64,000 nt of DNA from Brugia malayi (GCF_000002995.4 NW_025062478.1:3820001-3884000); one strand, 5' to 3'; counted from the first letter of the stretch, positions 1 through 14,991 are shown. A program made the numbers and translations. Notes: generated from the letters alone by a model not told the origin.

Positions 1-36
1 AATAATTCAAAACTTTATGCATTTTTTTTTTTGTAA

Positions 37-490
37 AATCATCATATCACTTATATTTTTTAATTTTAATTGAGTAAATAGAATTATTTATTGTTTAAAA
101 TCATCATATCACTTATATTTTTTAATTTTAATTGAGTAAATAGAATTATTTATTGTTTAAAATCATCATATCACTTATATTTTTTAATTTTAATTGAGTA
201 AATAGAATTATTTATTGTTTAAAATCATCATATCACTTATATTTTTTAATTTTAATTGAGTAAATAGAATTATTTATTGTTTAAAATCATCATATCACTT
301 ATATTTTTTAATTTTAATTGAGTAAATAGAATTATTTATTGTTTAAAATCATCATATCACTTATATTTTTTAATTTTAATTGAGTAAATAGAATTATTTA
401 TTGTTTAAAATCATCATATCACTTATATTTTTTAATTTTAATTGAGTAAATAGAATTATTTATTGTTTAAAATCATCATATCACTTATAA
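37..490. repeat. 62-bp tandem satellite, about 7 copies
   Basis: A 62-bp unit recurs with an almost unchanged sequence. The core ATCATATCAC falls at 41, 103, 165, 227, 289, 351, 413 and 475. The last copy diverges after about 15 bases. Copies are nearly identical, which points to recent expansion or ongoing homogenisation. The first copy starts close to the window edge behind a T-run, so the left boundary is inside the window. Confidence 0.97.
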
Positions 491-3247
491 TTTTGAAATT
501 AACATTGTTGTCATATATTTTTTCTTTTTTACAAATGCTTTTATAAAAAAATTGTTTACTTATTTTTTTTGTTTTGTTTAATTACTCATTCAAAGAACAA
601 TCTTAACTAGCAATCAAAAAGTGAAGAGATTCCGATGTTTTTAAATAATTTTTTTTTAGCTCTAATATTTGATTAAATTTTGCTTAAACGCAAATATAAA
701 AAAAAATTATTAGAAATAAGAGGAGAAGAAAGACTTTAAAGATATTTTCTTGTATTTAAAATGAACCAATAATTAATTTTAATTCGATTAAAAAAAGATT
801 AAAAATAATTTTATTTTGCATTAAGGAATTATAGTTTAAAATAATACATTACTTATTGATGGCTAATGAAACTACTAAAAGATTTAATTAGATGAAATGA
901 TGAGAAATTGAATATAAGTTTATATCTCGTCGAATTTATTGATTTATGTCTTAAAATACGCTCAGATCAATAAGGTCAAAGGTAAAAGCTTTTTTTCCTT
1001 TTTGATTTTGATCAAGTTTGGATCAAATAATTTGTCAATTTGTCAATTAACAGACTTTCCTAATTTCTTTAATAATTACATTGATTAATTGATTTTTTTT
1101 CTCTCACTTATCCATTAATTTATTCTAAATTTTAATTCAAATATTAATTATTCGCATATTATGCATAATTAGAATCAAATTAACAAATAATCGAATTACT
1201 GATAAATGATAGAATTACACTAAATTTTATTATATTTTCTTATTTGAATATAATTCCAAAATGAACCATTAATTAATTTTAAAACCATCAATTAATTAAT
1301 TGGTTGTATCCAATTTCCTTTTTTTAATTATAAATTTTATTCCAAAATATTTCACAAGGAGAATTCTTTTTTTTTAAGCTCAAATGATAATAATTATAAA
1401 ATGAATAGTTACTTCTTCTTGAGCGCTATAATATTCAAAAATTGCTATCATTTTTGTAGAAAATGATCAGATCAAAGAATTTTGCCGCCGTTACGATAAA
1501 CCGAATTCTTTCCTTTTTTTAAAAATTTTCTTAGGGACAAAAAAAAAGAAAAAGTAAAATTGAAAGTTTTATTCAATTTCTTCTTTCTTTTTTTATTTAT
1601 AAGTTTTATTTCAAATAATATATGGTTGAATGAGTTCTTGAGTATTAATTTTCTTTTTTTTACATTTTTTAAAGATATTTATTAGAAAAAAAAAAAAATG
1701 AAAAGTAGTAATTTATAATATTTTTGTAATATTTCCATACGAATTATTAGAAATTTTAAGTAAAAAAATTTAGAAAATTTTAAGAATTTAATTTATTCAT
1801 AATAACTTTTATACTTTCATTGAAAATGTAAAATTAATTATTTCATTTTAAATGATATATGATTGAATGAACTTTTAAATAATAAATTTCTTTCTTTTAT
1901 ACTTTTTTTTCTTTTTTTAAAATATTTATAACAAAATTTTTTGGATATAAAAGGAAAGGATAAAAAAAAAGATTTAAAAATTCTCTATACGATAATTATC
2001 ACGTATTACGTAACATACGCAACGTACGTAACATACATTGAAGCTTCTCATTTTAATTGGAAACATTCAGTGAAATTTTTCCGTCACAATGAAAAAGAAT
2101 TAATTATTCGATTTATGCAAATTAAAAATGCAAAAAAAAAAAAAAAAAAAAGGAAAATTGATGCGCTGAAATATTCATCAAAATGAAAAAAACAAAAAAA
2201 AAAAATGGGCGGCTTTGGAAGATAAATGTAAAAGATAGTTTCAGCTTACATAAGCGCTCGCCCATTCAATGACTCACATTGTTTGCCTCCGTCAGTTGGC
2301 GGCTTTTTACATTATTTGAATTTTTGTGTCCTTTTTTTTTGAAAATAAAAATGTGAGAAGAATTGAAGAAGCATTGTTAAACAGCGATAATTCACAACAG
2401 ATAAAATCTTTCAATCAAATTTGGTTTCAAATTTTTAGTGCAAAAAAAAGTCATTGTTATAATTAATTATTATTGTATAATTATTTTCAAATTTTGAGCG
2501 CAAAAATCGTTATTACAATTAAATGATATTTTATAACTAATTTCAAATTTTTAGAACCAATTAAGTGTTACTGCATAATTAATTTCAAACTTTGAGTTGA
2601 AAAAATTATTATTGTAATTAAGCAGCATTGTATAATTGATTTCAAATTTTAAGTACAACAACTACTGCTATTGTTAAAATAAAATACTTATTGCAGAAAT
2701 CATTAATATTATTGATGCTATTTTTATTATAATTAAATAGTATTTTATTTTTTCAAATTTCAACTGATGTATTAAAAGAAATTTTACGAAAAAAAAATTG
2801 GAAATTTAAAAATTCAATGAGTAAAATTTCAATCAAAGTGTAAAATATCATTCTTGGTATTTATCATATTTATCATTTTGGTAATATTATCATATCAGTA
2901 CTAATCAAATATGAATGTACAAATATTAGCCTTTTTATCAATAAAAACTGTTACGACTTTCTCTCAAAATGTAATCAATAATAATAATGTCAATAAATAA
3001 ATAAAATTTATGGAAATTATTGAATTGATTTAGGTTTACAAAATTTTTGCTTAATAAATTGTGTAAATTAAATTAAAATTTAATTTCAACAAACAAACAA
3101 CTATTTCAACTATAAATGAGAAAAGAAATAAAAATAAAAATAAAAAAAAAAGGAGAAGAATGGAAGAAGAAAGGATCCAAGCAAACAAATAGCTTCAAAG
3201 CGATAAACATCGATTTTGCATTTTTTGCTCCTAAACTATCGTTGGCA
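491..3247. other. AT-rich intergenic DNA, no gene seen
   Basis: The stretch is dominated by A and T runs. The only open frame over 60 codons (1941-2186, plus) is lysine-rich, ends in a homopolymer and has no domain features. A slightly less AT-rich patch lies at about 2205-2330. I see no coding exon, tRNA or other RNA gene. Confidence 0.6.
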
Positions 3248-3248
3248 T

Positions 3249-3605
3249 TGAAATGAAATGAAATGAAATGGAATGAAATGAAATGAAATGAAATGAAATG
3301 AAATGAAATGAAATGAAATGAAATGAAATGAAATGAAATGAAATGAAATGGAATGAAATGAAATGAAATGAAATGAAATGAAATGGAATGAAATGAAATG
3401 AAATGAAATGAAATGAAATGGAATGAAATGAAATGAAATGAAATGGAATGAAATGAAATGAAATGAAATGAAATGAAATGGAATGAAATGAAATGAAATG
3501 AAATGAAATGAAATGAAATGAAATGAAATGAAATGAAATGAAATGAAATGAAATGAAATAAAATGAAATGAAATAAAATAAAACGAAATAAAATAAAATA
3601 AAATG
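3249..3605. repeat. AAATG pentanucleotide array
   Basis: An uninterrupted pentanucleotide array of AAATG, about 70 copies. GAATG variants occur at 3271, 3351, 3386, 3421, 3446 and 3481. Several are spaced 35 bases apart, suggesting a superimposed higher-order unit. The right end decays into AAATA and AAACG variants. The long minus-strand open frame of Phe-His-Ser/Ile repeats here is a by-product of the repeat. Confidence 0.97.
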
Positions 3606-5811
3606 AAGTGAAATTAAAGTAAATGAAACTAAAATTTTGCATTTAATGCTAACTAATCAATAGTCCGCTAGCAATATAAATATAACAATATAAATAACTA
3701 AAACAAGTAATCTATCTTTTTTTTTTAATATAGAAAATAATTAAATGGAATTTGATTCTTTTTTGTTTAAGAATAAATTTTAAGAAATTTAAGAATTAAT
3801 TGATGCTCTTTTATCCCACTGAAACAAGCAAACAAACAACAACTGCAAAAAAAACAATAAAAAAAGAAAAATTAAAGTATTTAATTTTTTAAATCAAATT
3901 TTCAAAATTTTTTAAAATAGGTTTTTTGTTTTTGTCAAAGATTCGAAAAATATAATCATATTTTAATCATAAGGTAAATTTTTTTTTTCTTTTTTAAAAA
4001 AAAAAGAAAACGTAAACAAACTTTTCGATAACAAATTCATTAAATAGTTTTTAAAGTTTATTCTTTCATTTTCCTTTTTTTTAGCACAAAAATGAAAACA
4101 AGAATTGTAAATATGTAAACTAAATACGACCTAGAAAAGTTTAGTTAACAAGTATTTGTTCTCGTAAAGGACAGATGAGTCTAGACGATGTATCTGTAAA
4201 CAAATTTAAACAGTAAACAGAGGGGACAATTGATCTATGATTGATTGTCATCAAAGTGGAAGTGATAGAAGCACTATATGTATACAATATCAGTTATATT
4301 TACAATCGTGTAAATAATATTCACTTTTTCTAAGATTATTAATTAAAATAGATTAACTTTTTTTGTCTAGAAAAAAATTAATTATAAATCAAAGTTTTAT
4401 AAAATATTCTTAATGAAAATAGTGTAGTTATATTATAATAATTAAACATTATAAAATTTCATAAAATATAAAATATATTTTTGTTCTATAGTTTTTAAAA
4501 TAAAATTATATTTACAATATTTTGTAAATATTTTTGAATAATTAAATTTAAAAATGATTTTTTTTTTTTTTTTGATATTTGTAAGATTTTATTATTTGTT
4601 GATTTTTTCATTTTTTATTTATTTGGTATTTTTTTTTTTTAAATAATAATTTTGGCTCAGATTTTTAGTTTTGTTTATTATCAGTGATCTAATTCGAATT
4701 AAAATTATTTTTAAAATTTCACTTTTAAAAGTTATTTTATAGTTTTACCTTAAATCATGAATGTATTGATTATATTTCTAAAAAAAAAGAAATGTTTACT
4801 ATAATCCTTTGAGAATAAAAACTGATAAAATGAAAAATTTTTGACTAAATTGATAACTATAACCAAAATTTTAATTAAATTAATTTCTATTTATTATTCA
4901 TTTTGCATCGTTTTTCTGTTTCTTTAAATTACAAAAAAATTGCATAATTTCTTTACATTTTGCTATGAATTTATTTTAAAATGAAAAATAATTTTAATTA
5001 ATAATTTTAGTTTACAAAAAAATTTGAAATGGCTTTTTCATAATTTTTTATTTTATTATTTACTCTTTGTAAATGAGTAAATCATTTTTCCAATTCTAAA
5101 TCACAAAAAAAAAAAAGAAAAAAGTGAGAAATCCTAGGTTTGAATGCTTTGAATAATAAAATAAAATTTAATTGAAATTAGAATAGCAAAAATCTTTTGA
5201 AAAGTAAAATTTTAGGTAAAGAATTTTTTGAGAAATATTTTGAAAATTATTTATTTTTATCTTCCAAATTACTCAAATAATTTTTAGTTTACAATTTTTA
5301 AATATAATTTTTCTTTTTTTATTCTTTTTTACATTTTCTTACTATCAGTACTAATTAATATTTAACACGTAAGTTAGTTTTACGTTTTTTACGTCATTAC
5401 TTGATTATAACATTATCGAATTGCAAATTAGCCAAATAATTTTTTTTTTTCAAAATATAAATAACTTTATTTTAACAAAAATTTTGTTTATGCAAAAGTA
5501 TGTTTTTAACAAAAATAAATAATAAAAAGTAAACAAAAAAAAAAAAAAAAAAAGATTATAATATTGAATGTTAAACTGTTAAAAGTATTAATAAATAATT
5601 TTAATAAAAATTATTTGATTGAATAACTATATAAATAAAATTTTTTTTCAAAAAAAAAAACATTTTAATGGGTAAAAAATTGTGAAAGTTAAATATTTTT
5701 CAACACAAAAAAAAAATAATAAATGATAAAAGTAAACAAACTAACATAAATTTGACATAATGTTGTTGTTACATCCATTATTTGATGTAAATTCGTTGAT
5801 AGTAAATCAGG

Positions 5812-5813
<2 letters not shown>

Positions 5814-5849
<36 letters not shown>

Positions 5850-5870
5850 AAGGGAAAGGGAAAGGGAAAA
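5814..5870. repeat. (GA)n followed by (GGGAAA)n
   Basis: A perfect GA dinucleotide run passes directly into four or so GGGAAA hexamers. It is a simple-sequence tract in intergenic DNA. Confidence 0.95.
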
Positions 5871-8098
5871 AAACGAAAATAAAAGTATAAATAGTAACAG
5901 ATGGAAAAATTTAAATAATTGTCGTTTTAAACTGATAATATTTTCAGTGTTATTTTTTTTTCTTCAATTCATCGTTTCATTACCATTTCAACGACAAATA
6001 AAATTTTATCCCTGAAAAACACAGAAAAAAAAAAAAAATTTCTTTTTATTTTACAATAAATTGTTTAAAAAAAAAGACAAAACGACGAGAAGAAATAAAT
6101 ATGTATTAAAACGTGAAAAATTATTTATAATTATATATAATTTCAAAAATATTTATATGATGCGATAATTTTATGACACAATGATTTACTATAATTTATT
6201 TTTTAATCTTTTTTTTAAAAAAATATTATTAATATTAAAAATAATATTAAAGTGTTTCAATAGCAAATGTCGAAGAATACTGTCAAAGAAAATGGAAAAA
6301 ATTATATCAACAAGTGAATTTAAAATAATCGAAGTGAAAATTTCAAAATTTATACTTCGAACAATTTATCACCACCTTATCACCACCGTTAGTGATAATG
6401 AAAGTGTCATAAAAATAAGCTATAAATTGTATTTTATTCGAATACTTTCATACTAAAAAATTTCAGAGAGAAAAAAAAATAAAACTTATTTTAAATCTTA
6501 AAAGAATTATTGATTGATTTTTTTTCTAAATTATTTATTGTTGTTATCAAAATTAAAATAATTTATTTTTATGATTATTTATTATGATTATCATATAAAT
6601 AATAAAAAGATTACTATTGTATGTTATTTGCCAATTTTATTTTTTGCTTTATTCCTTTATTTTTTTAATTTTGAAATGCATTAATTAAATTTTTCTTCTT
6701 GTCATTTAATTTCTTATTTATTTATTTTTTACTTTTTTTTTTGATTGAAATAATTGATAGTGCTGTAAAAATTAAACGTTTATGGTTGTTTTTTTTTTCC
6801 TATTAAAATAGTTTTAACTGTAATTATTACTTAATATTGTTAGAATTGAAATAAAATCTTTGAAATATTTAACAAGTTTTCATTTCATTTTTTTAAAATT
6901 TCTTTTTATTAAAAATAATTTAAAATGACACAAATCAATCTTTCATTCTCATACAATTTTTATTATTTATTGTATATATGATGCAACTTCTTGTTATTAT
7001 AATCCTTGAAGTTTATTTTGCATGAAAATTTTAATCTATCAAATGGGAATTTAAAAACGTTTGGCACCGTTAAATTATTCAGATCAAATTCAAAGTATCA
7101 CATAAAAATTTTATTAACAGAATTATTTTTTAGAAATTAGAAAAAAGAAATGAGGATAAAAGATGTGATTTTATTGCGTATTTTTTCAACTGTGCTTGTC
7201 TTTCATCTGCCGAAATAAATAAATCAGTTAATTGATTTATTAAATAAATAAACAAACAAATAATTTTGTTTGTTCCTTTCTTTATAAAAATAAAAAAAAA
7301 AAAACAAATTGACTTATTTCAATGTAAATAATATAAATAATTTCTTATAAAATTAAAATTCAGCTTTATTTTTTGATTATAAAAAAGCAAAAAAAGTTTT
7401 TAATATTTGTAATAATAATAACTAAGATTTGTTATCACATTTTATCATTATGTAATTAATTTAATAAAATTTAATTCAATAAAATTTAATCAATGAAATC
7501 TAATCAATGTTATCAACTGTGACACACAAAAATGAAATATCGGACTTTGTTTAAATTTAATAAACCACTCGAACAGTAGCTATATATGCTCTCTATTATA
7601 CTTAACATCTGTTTTCTTTTTTTTTTTAAAAAAAAAAAACGCTGATTTTCATTTAAAAAAATTACCTGAAATTTTAAATTTTCAAACATAACAAATATTT
7701 CAAAATTTAACATCCGGAAAACATATACGAAAAAAGAAAAGAATTAAGAATTAAATTAAATTAAACAATTGGCATCACTAACAAATGATAATTTAATATT
7801 TCTAAGACAATAACGCATCTCAATTGATGAATACAAATATTTCGAACCGGTAATCCTGAATAATGCACCAATAATTCTGTTCAATTTTAAATAATCAACT
7901 AGTAAAGCTGAATGATGCACCAAAAATTCCGGATGATTCACGACTAATTCCGAATAATCTATCATTAATTCCGGATAATCTTTCAGTAATTTCGGATAAT
8001 CATCTATCAATAACTGTCAGTGATTAATGATCTATTCAAAAACATTATTTCGTCTATTAAATTCTGAGAAAAAAAATTTCACATTTTTGTTATTTAGA

Positions 8099-8122
8099 AG
8101 AGAGAGAGAGAGAGAGAGAGAA
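8099..8122. repeat. (GA)n microsatellite
   Basis: Perfect GA dinucleotide run of about 12 units. Confidence 0.9.
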
Positions 8123-8387
8123 AGGGAAAAAAGGGATGAATAAATGGGAAAAGTTCGTAGTTCTAATTTTAATATATCCAAAAAAAAAAAAAAAAATGAA
8201 TTAATAAAATGAAATCTCATAATTCTTTTACATATCCAAAATCAATTATTGCATAGGGAAAAAAATAAAGAAATAAAAAGTGTCACAGCTTCTGTCATTT
8301 GCACATATCGAGAATGATGACAGTTTTAATTTTTGCATATTTTAAATTAAATTAACCAAACATTGTCACACTTCTACTATTTATATG

Positions 8388-8452
8388 CTTGTGTGTATGT
8401 ATGTGTCTGTGTGTGCATGTATGTATGTGTGTGTGTGTGTGTGTATGTGTGA
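8388..8452. repeat. (TG)n/(TATG)n microsatellite
   Basis: A mixture of GTGT and ATGT units, ending in a pure GT run. Confidence 0.9.
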
Positions 8453-8614
8453 CAAAATTTCAATAAAACAAAATTTATAGTAATAGAAATGAAAGATGAA
8501 GAAGAAAATGACAAAATGAAAAAATATTTTTCTTTTTCAAAGAAAGAAAAAAAGAAATTAAATGAGAAATAATTTCTAGTCTAATCTTATTAAAATGGCA
8601 AATCAAATCCCTCC

Positions 8615-8659
8615 TTTTCTCTCTCTCTCTCTCCCTCTCTCTCCCTCCCTCTCTCTCTC
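8615..8659. repeat. (CT)n microsatellite
   Basis: CT dinucleotides interrupted by CCCTC units. The Arg/Glu-rich minus-strand open frame here is a shadow of this repeat. Confidence 0.9.
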
Positions 8660-10634
8660 GCTGCAATCATTATGATATGGAATAATATAGCTGATAGCTG
8701 ATTAAATAAATTTATCAATTGCTTTCATTTTTTTTTTTTCAAAAATTATTCACATATGTTTTTTTTTTAAATTCCCTTTCATAAGGTATTCTACTGCATT
8801 TTTTTTTTAAATAATCAATAATGATAATATATGATAATAGCACTGATAATAATTGAAAATTTTTTCTCATAATTAATGAAAAAATAATTAACAAATATAA
8901 GCATATATTAATTAGCTTTATATTAATTAATTAGCCATGTTTAATTGAAATAAATTAATTCGATTTTATATAAATTATAATAATAGAAATGAACAATGAA
9001 GAAGGAAATGACATTTAATAAATTAATTCGAATTCGAATTTAATTGATAAATAAATTAATAATTAATGATATTGCATGAAATATGCAAGGAAATTATCTC
9101 AATGTTAACAAAATTAATTAATTACTTAATTAAATACAAATTATGTTTTTCAAAATGAGTTCTGCTTAATTTCAAATTATTTTAATGCTATATGGAAGTA
9201 TCGCAATCCTTAAGAAAGAATTAATTTATTTATTTTTGCTTAATTATTGCTGACAAAAAAAAAAAAATAAGTTGCGAATAAATTTTGTTGTAAGTTTTAT
9301 CATTTTATCACTGACATGATACTAGACAAATAAAGCTCGATGAAGAAGAAAGAATTAAAAGAAAAAAAAAATTTAAACTTGAAACTAATTAATAGCTAAA
9401 TTTAAAATAAAAATATTACAGACCACTAAATTAATAAATATGCAACGTAATATTATATTTGATTTCAAAATTTGATAATGATTGTTTCTATATTGATAAA
9501 TTTTTAATATAGAAAAAAAATTTTTTCAAATTAATTTATTAAATAATATTTTAATTAGCAAAAACGAATTCAAATTTAAAAGCAAATAATGGAATATTTA
9601 GCAAAATTTAACAACGCTCGAAAAGAAAATTTTTGGTTAAAATTTCAAAAAACAGAAAAAAAACCAAACTTATGTAAGATATAATTTAAATATAATTTGC
9701 ATTAATTTAAATACTAATTAATTACTTATTCATAAACAAATTTATTTTTTATATACGAATTGAAAGTGATTAATATCAATATGAATTCGTTTTTCTAAAA
9801 TATACGAGTAAATACTGATTGTATTAAATTTGTTTGTTAAAAAACATTAAATTTAAAAACAGAATGTAAAATAAATTTTAATCAAACATATGCAAAATTA
9901 TTTTCAAATCAAATTATCCAAAACTGTTACTTTTTAATAATAAACAAATTTATAAGTGAATTTATTTAGTAATTTAAAATGTTGTACTTAAATAATGAAA
10001 CAGACTTATAAATTAAATCGAATAGACAGAATTAATGCTACAATGCAAATTTCCAAAAAATTTTTACTTTGAAACTTATGTGTTTATTAAAAATTTCAAC
10101 TCGTTCAACAATTTAAAATTTTAATCTAAGTTAAAATTTGAAATTTTAATTTGATTTAAAGTGCTGAGCACGAGCTATAAAAAATATGAATTAATTTTCA
10201 ATTAAAATAGAAAAGAAAAAAGGATTAGAAATTGATGGAAGAAATAATTCAGTCATAAGGAAAAGTTTATAAATTTAAAAATGGGAATAATACTTTTTAC
10301 ACTTCGAATATTTAAGTAACAACTGGAATAGATTATCATTTGATGTTAATAAATGTCAAAGGAAATTTAAAATTTGAAATTAAATTAGCAATCAATTTTG
10401 TGAAATTTTGAAAGATAAAAAAATTTTGTTAATGTATAAAGTCTGAAAGTTTTTTTCAACATTTTAAATTTTGCAATAAGTGTTTTAGTTTTTAGACAAA
10501 TCATAATGGTTCATTGAATTTTTATCTATTTCATTCATTTAGAAAGATTTTAAATTTTCGAAGCACAATTTGATGTGATTTTTTCAAAGTAAAAAATTCA
10601 AAAGCAATTTATGGATTTGCCCTCTCTTTTATTT

Positions 10635-10636
<2 letters not shown>

Positions 10637-10676
<40 letters not shown>
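10637..10676. repeat. (CT)n microsatellite
   Basis: Long, nearly perfect CT run of about 18 units. Confidence 0.95.
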
Positions 10677-10677
<1 letters not shown>

Positions 10678-13600
10678 ATCTATCCTTTTTTATTTCTTTA
10701 CAACATATTTTGAACGATGACCTGATTGATTTCTAAATTGCCAACGTTCATTTAAAAAAAAAAAAAAAACTTCAAGAAAAAATTAAAATAAAGTAAAACT
10801 AATTTTAATAAAGTTGAAATAATGTAATCATAACATTAATGAATAACGTTCTTCGTGATTTTAAATTGAATTTCATTAAAAATTTAAAATTTTTAATAGT
10901 AGTCGTCTATTTGAAGGAAATAATAATTTAAGTATTATAAAAGTTATCGAAAAATTGATTGTAAAATATAAAAAGATGAAATGTTTGTTTTTTTTTTTTG
11001 ATAAAATAGATGTTTGTTGAAATAATTTTAGCAAAATTTTGATAAAAAACCAATTTTTCAAATGAATTATATAAAAATGATTGAGCAATTTTTTTTTAAT
11101 TTTAAATTTTCCAATGTCAATTTAATTTATTTGTTAAATTAGTGATTAAAAATTGCATTTTCATGATTGATAAAATTGATAAGCATTTTTCTCTTAGCAG
11201 TGAGACTTTTTTTTAAAATGAATATACGATGATAAATTATATATGCCGAATAAAATTTTATTTTAAATTTTATTAAATTTTTCTTAATTTAAAATTATTT
11301 AAAAATATTATTTAAATTTAAAATTATTTATTATCAAAAATGATATTGAAGAATGAATGATATTAAATTGATATCGATTTTTAATCGAAAAAAATAAATA
11401 AACCAAACCAATGATTGAACAATTTTCGTAAATTAAATTAAATCACCGAAATAATCAGCGATAAATTAATTCACCGAAATATTTCACGTTATTAATTCCG
11501 GTTCTATAAAATCGTTAATTCCGGTTTATTACTAAATTCTTTGTTAATCATCGTTTTTGCTAATGCAAAAATGTAATCCAAATAATTATCTCGCATGATG
11601 ACACAAAAAAAAAAAGAAATAAATAAAAACAAAAAAATAAATAAAATGGAATAATTAGAAATGAATAACTGTGGTACTGTAGCAACTATTTGCTTTTTCA
11701 AATTTTTTTTTTTCAAAATTTTAAAATAATTGAAGAAGACAATTAAAGTCTTTTAATCCTATTGAAAGATAGGAAAGGTGAATGAATAATATAATCATAT
11801 ATTACAGGTATTATCAATAATAGAAATTAAATTTTGATACGAAATAAGCATTAATATGAGTGTAATAATAAATAATTTTTATTTTTCAAAAAGAAAAAAA
11901 ATTATAATTTAATAAGAGGAAAAGATTTTTTTAAGCAAAAAATTTTATTGATAGCAATAGATGTTTGATTATTTCAAAAAGAAAAGCTTTTCAATTTTAC
12001 ATTACAAAAAGAAGATGAAAATTACATAAAACCGGAATTAAATGACTATAAAAATTTCATATTGTACACAAAAATGTCATCCGGTAGACTAATTAATAGG
12101 TTTATTTGACATTTTCATCCTTTTTTTTTTCTTTCATTTCAAAAGAATTAGTTTTTTTTTTTTAAAAAAAAAGAAAAGATTTTTTCCACAATTAATAATA
12201 TAAGCACAAATTTCTGTGCATAACAAAATAAAAATTTGTCCTAAAAATATGATTCATTGTAAATTGCAATTTCTAATTTTTTTCATCTCTCATTTCTCTT
12301 CCTCTTTTTTCTCTCTCCCTCTCCCCTCTCTTTTTCCTCTCTCTTTTTTTTAATATGCTAAATTTTCTAATAAATTATTGATGGAAAACTAAAATGGATC
12401 CAATTTTTTAATGCTAACAAAAATAAAATAAAATAAAATTAGGTTAGTCTTTTTTTTAAATTCATTTTTTGAAAAAAAAAAAAAAGGAAAGAAAGAAAAG
12501 ATCATTTGTCTTTTTTAAAAAAAAAAAATTATTAAATATATTTGAGATAAATCAAAAATTGGTATTTTATTTATTGTTTCCACATTAGAAAAAATAAATA
12601 AACAAAGTAATTGAATTGATAATTTACTAATCGATCGAATAACTGATCAAATTGATCAATTAAATAGCTAAAAAATAAAATTAATATCCAAAGTAAGAAA
12701 GAAAGAGATGGAACGAAGTTGAATTGTAGTTTACTTTTTATAAAATAAATTTTTTTAATCTAAATGAAAAGAAAAAGAAAATTTTAAACTTAAGATTTTA
12801 AGCGGTTTATTCATTTTTGCTACTATTTCGTTACACAGAAGCAAAAAGAATTTTTTCTTTTATTAAAATGAACTTTGCGATAAATTTACAATTTAATAAA
12901 ATATTTGAAATTTATATGAAAGATTTATTATTTCCATAAAAATATGTAATGGAATATTTATTGTCTTTATTTTAAATATTTCAAGTTTATTTTCAATTAT
13001 TTGCAAATTTATGATGAACAAACGAAAATTACTATTTTTATTGGTTAATTTATTTATTGCTTAAAAAATTTCCAAAATTTTCTTTCTTTATTTCTTTTCT
13101 TTTTTTTTTTTTCATTCGAGAAAAAAAAAAGAGCGAAATTATTTATTCGATTATTTGTCAACAAATTACGCTGTGTAAAGAAAATATGTATAACAATTTA
13201 CACTATACCCATTAATTTATTTTTTTTCGTTTCCATTTTTCTTCTTTTTTAAATTTTCATTTCAAAGTTTTATTTCTTTAAATTTTGCATTTTCATCTTT
13301 CGTTTTCAAAAAAATTTTTTATTTTTAAAATTAATTAATCCAATATTTTTCACTTAAATTATTCATTTCTATTAGCTAATAAATTATATTAAAAAAGTGG
13401 AAAAGTAATCATATTATAATAGAATAAACATTTTATTAATTTTTTAATAAAAACTATTAAACGTTTAAAGAAACTTTTTACCTATTCATACATGTATATT
13501 TGATAAAATTGAATAAAAGAAAAATAAAAAATATACTTGAAAATCTAATGAAAGTAAAATGAGGAAAAAATGAGAAAATATAAAATTTTTTTATCCAATA

Positions 13601-13828
13601 AATTTGAAAAAAAAATTTTTTTCTTTTTAACTAATAGGAATGAATAATTTTATGAAAAATATTGAATTAAATTCAAATGAATCTTCGTCTTCTATTAATT
13701 CCTCTTCTTATTCTTTTAACTTACATAAAAATGAAAAATAAAAATACATTTTGAGGAAAACAAATTGAATGGTATGAATAGTTTTGTGGCAAAAATTCAG
13801 TGAATTAATGAAACAATGATAATACCCT

Positions 13829-14080
13829 GATAGTGAATCAATGATAATACTTAAAATATGATAAAATGATAGTGAATCAATGATAATACTTAAAATATGA
13901 TAAAATGATAGTGAATCAATGATAATACTTAAAATATGATAAAATGATAGTGAATCAATGATAATACTTAAAATATGATAAAATGATAGTGAATCAATGA
14001 TAATACTTAAAATATGATAAAATGATAGTGAATCAATGATAATACTTAAAATATGATAAAATGATAGTGAATCAATAAAT
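13829..14080. repeat. 39-bp minisatellite, six and a half copies
   Basis: A 39-bp unit starts at 13829, 13868, 13907, 13946, 13985, 14024 and 14063 with almost no divergence. The length is a multiple of three and the unit lacks stops in one minus frame, so it makes an open frame repeating 13 residues (HILSIIIDSLSFY). There is no other sign of coding. Confidence 0.97.
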
Positions 14081-14991
14081 CGATGATAAATATTAAAAGT
14101 GATCTGCAATATTTATCATTAATATGGTAATAATTAGGATGAAAAAAAATATATATAAATTGTCGAAATAGGAAAGTTATTATCAATCATTATTTGGTCA
14201 TTATCAGTTGGATAAAGAAATTATCAGTGGTTATATTGTTTACTTTTTATTATCGTTTTCATTTAGAATTCAAATTATCATGTCTAATTGCTTGAACATT
14301 TAATTATATATTTATTTATGGTTACACTTTGTCTTACTATATACATTTTTACTATATTAATGATAAGAAATCATTAGGCGGTAATGTCTCATCATTTGGT
14401 GACAATTGTTAACCATTCTCAATCATTGTTACTTTTTCGTTTCTTTTTTTTTGTCTTCGCATCTATTTTAGCAAAATTTATTATTGTTTGTTTCTTTTTT
14501 CTTCTCCAATAATTTTTTTTCAAGGATAGAAATAAAGTATTGAATAAAAAAGTTTTGATAATTTAAAAAATTGAAAAATAATAAAACAATGTTCTATCTT
14601 TTTCGTTTTACTTTTACTTGCAAATATTAAATAACTTTCAAACTGAATAGTTTATAAGTTCTATTTGATTTTTAAATCAAAAAAAAAAAAAACTTTATTA
14701 TGCAAAATTTGAAATGGTTGGAAAAGATTGAAATATATTCAACGTTTCGTTTTTTTCTATGTTTAAAAAAATTGTTGAGAAACAAAAAACATAATAATAA
14801 TAATAAGACCATAAAATAAGTTAAAATAAACACATTATTTGATTAAAAAGTACTTTAAAGAAGTATTGACAGGCATTGTTGAAAAAAAAAGAAAATATAA
14901 AATTGAAAAAAAAATGCCTAATTATTTCGATGTTTTATAAAATATAATTGAATGGATGCTTTATAAAAGAATATATGTGAACAATGAATGC

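Larger units (their letters stand above)
3606..13828. other. AT-rich intergenic DNA with simple repeats, no gene seen
   Basis: About 10 kb of strongly AT-rich DNA with homopolymers and short microsatellites, listed separately. Open frames at 6181-6456 (plus), 7756-8010, 10876-11088 and 11504-11716 (minus) are rich in Phe, Leu, Ile, Lys and Asn. They have no recognisable domain and no convincing splice context. I do not call any as genes. Confidence 0.55.

Noticed and set aside
3106..3642. 178-codon Phe/His/Ser open frame
   Set aside because: It is a direct translation of the AAATG pentanucleotide array; pentamers have no stops in this frame.
13708..14109. 133-codon frame with a 13-residue repeat
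   Set aside because: It comes from a 39-bp minisatellite whose length is a multiple of three. There is no start context, domain or flanking exon.
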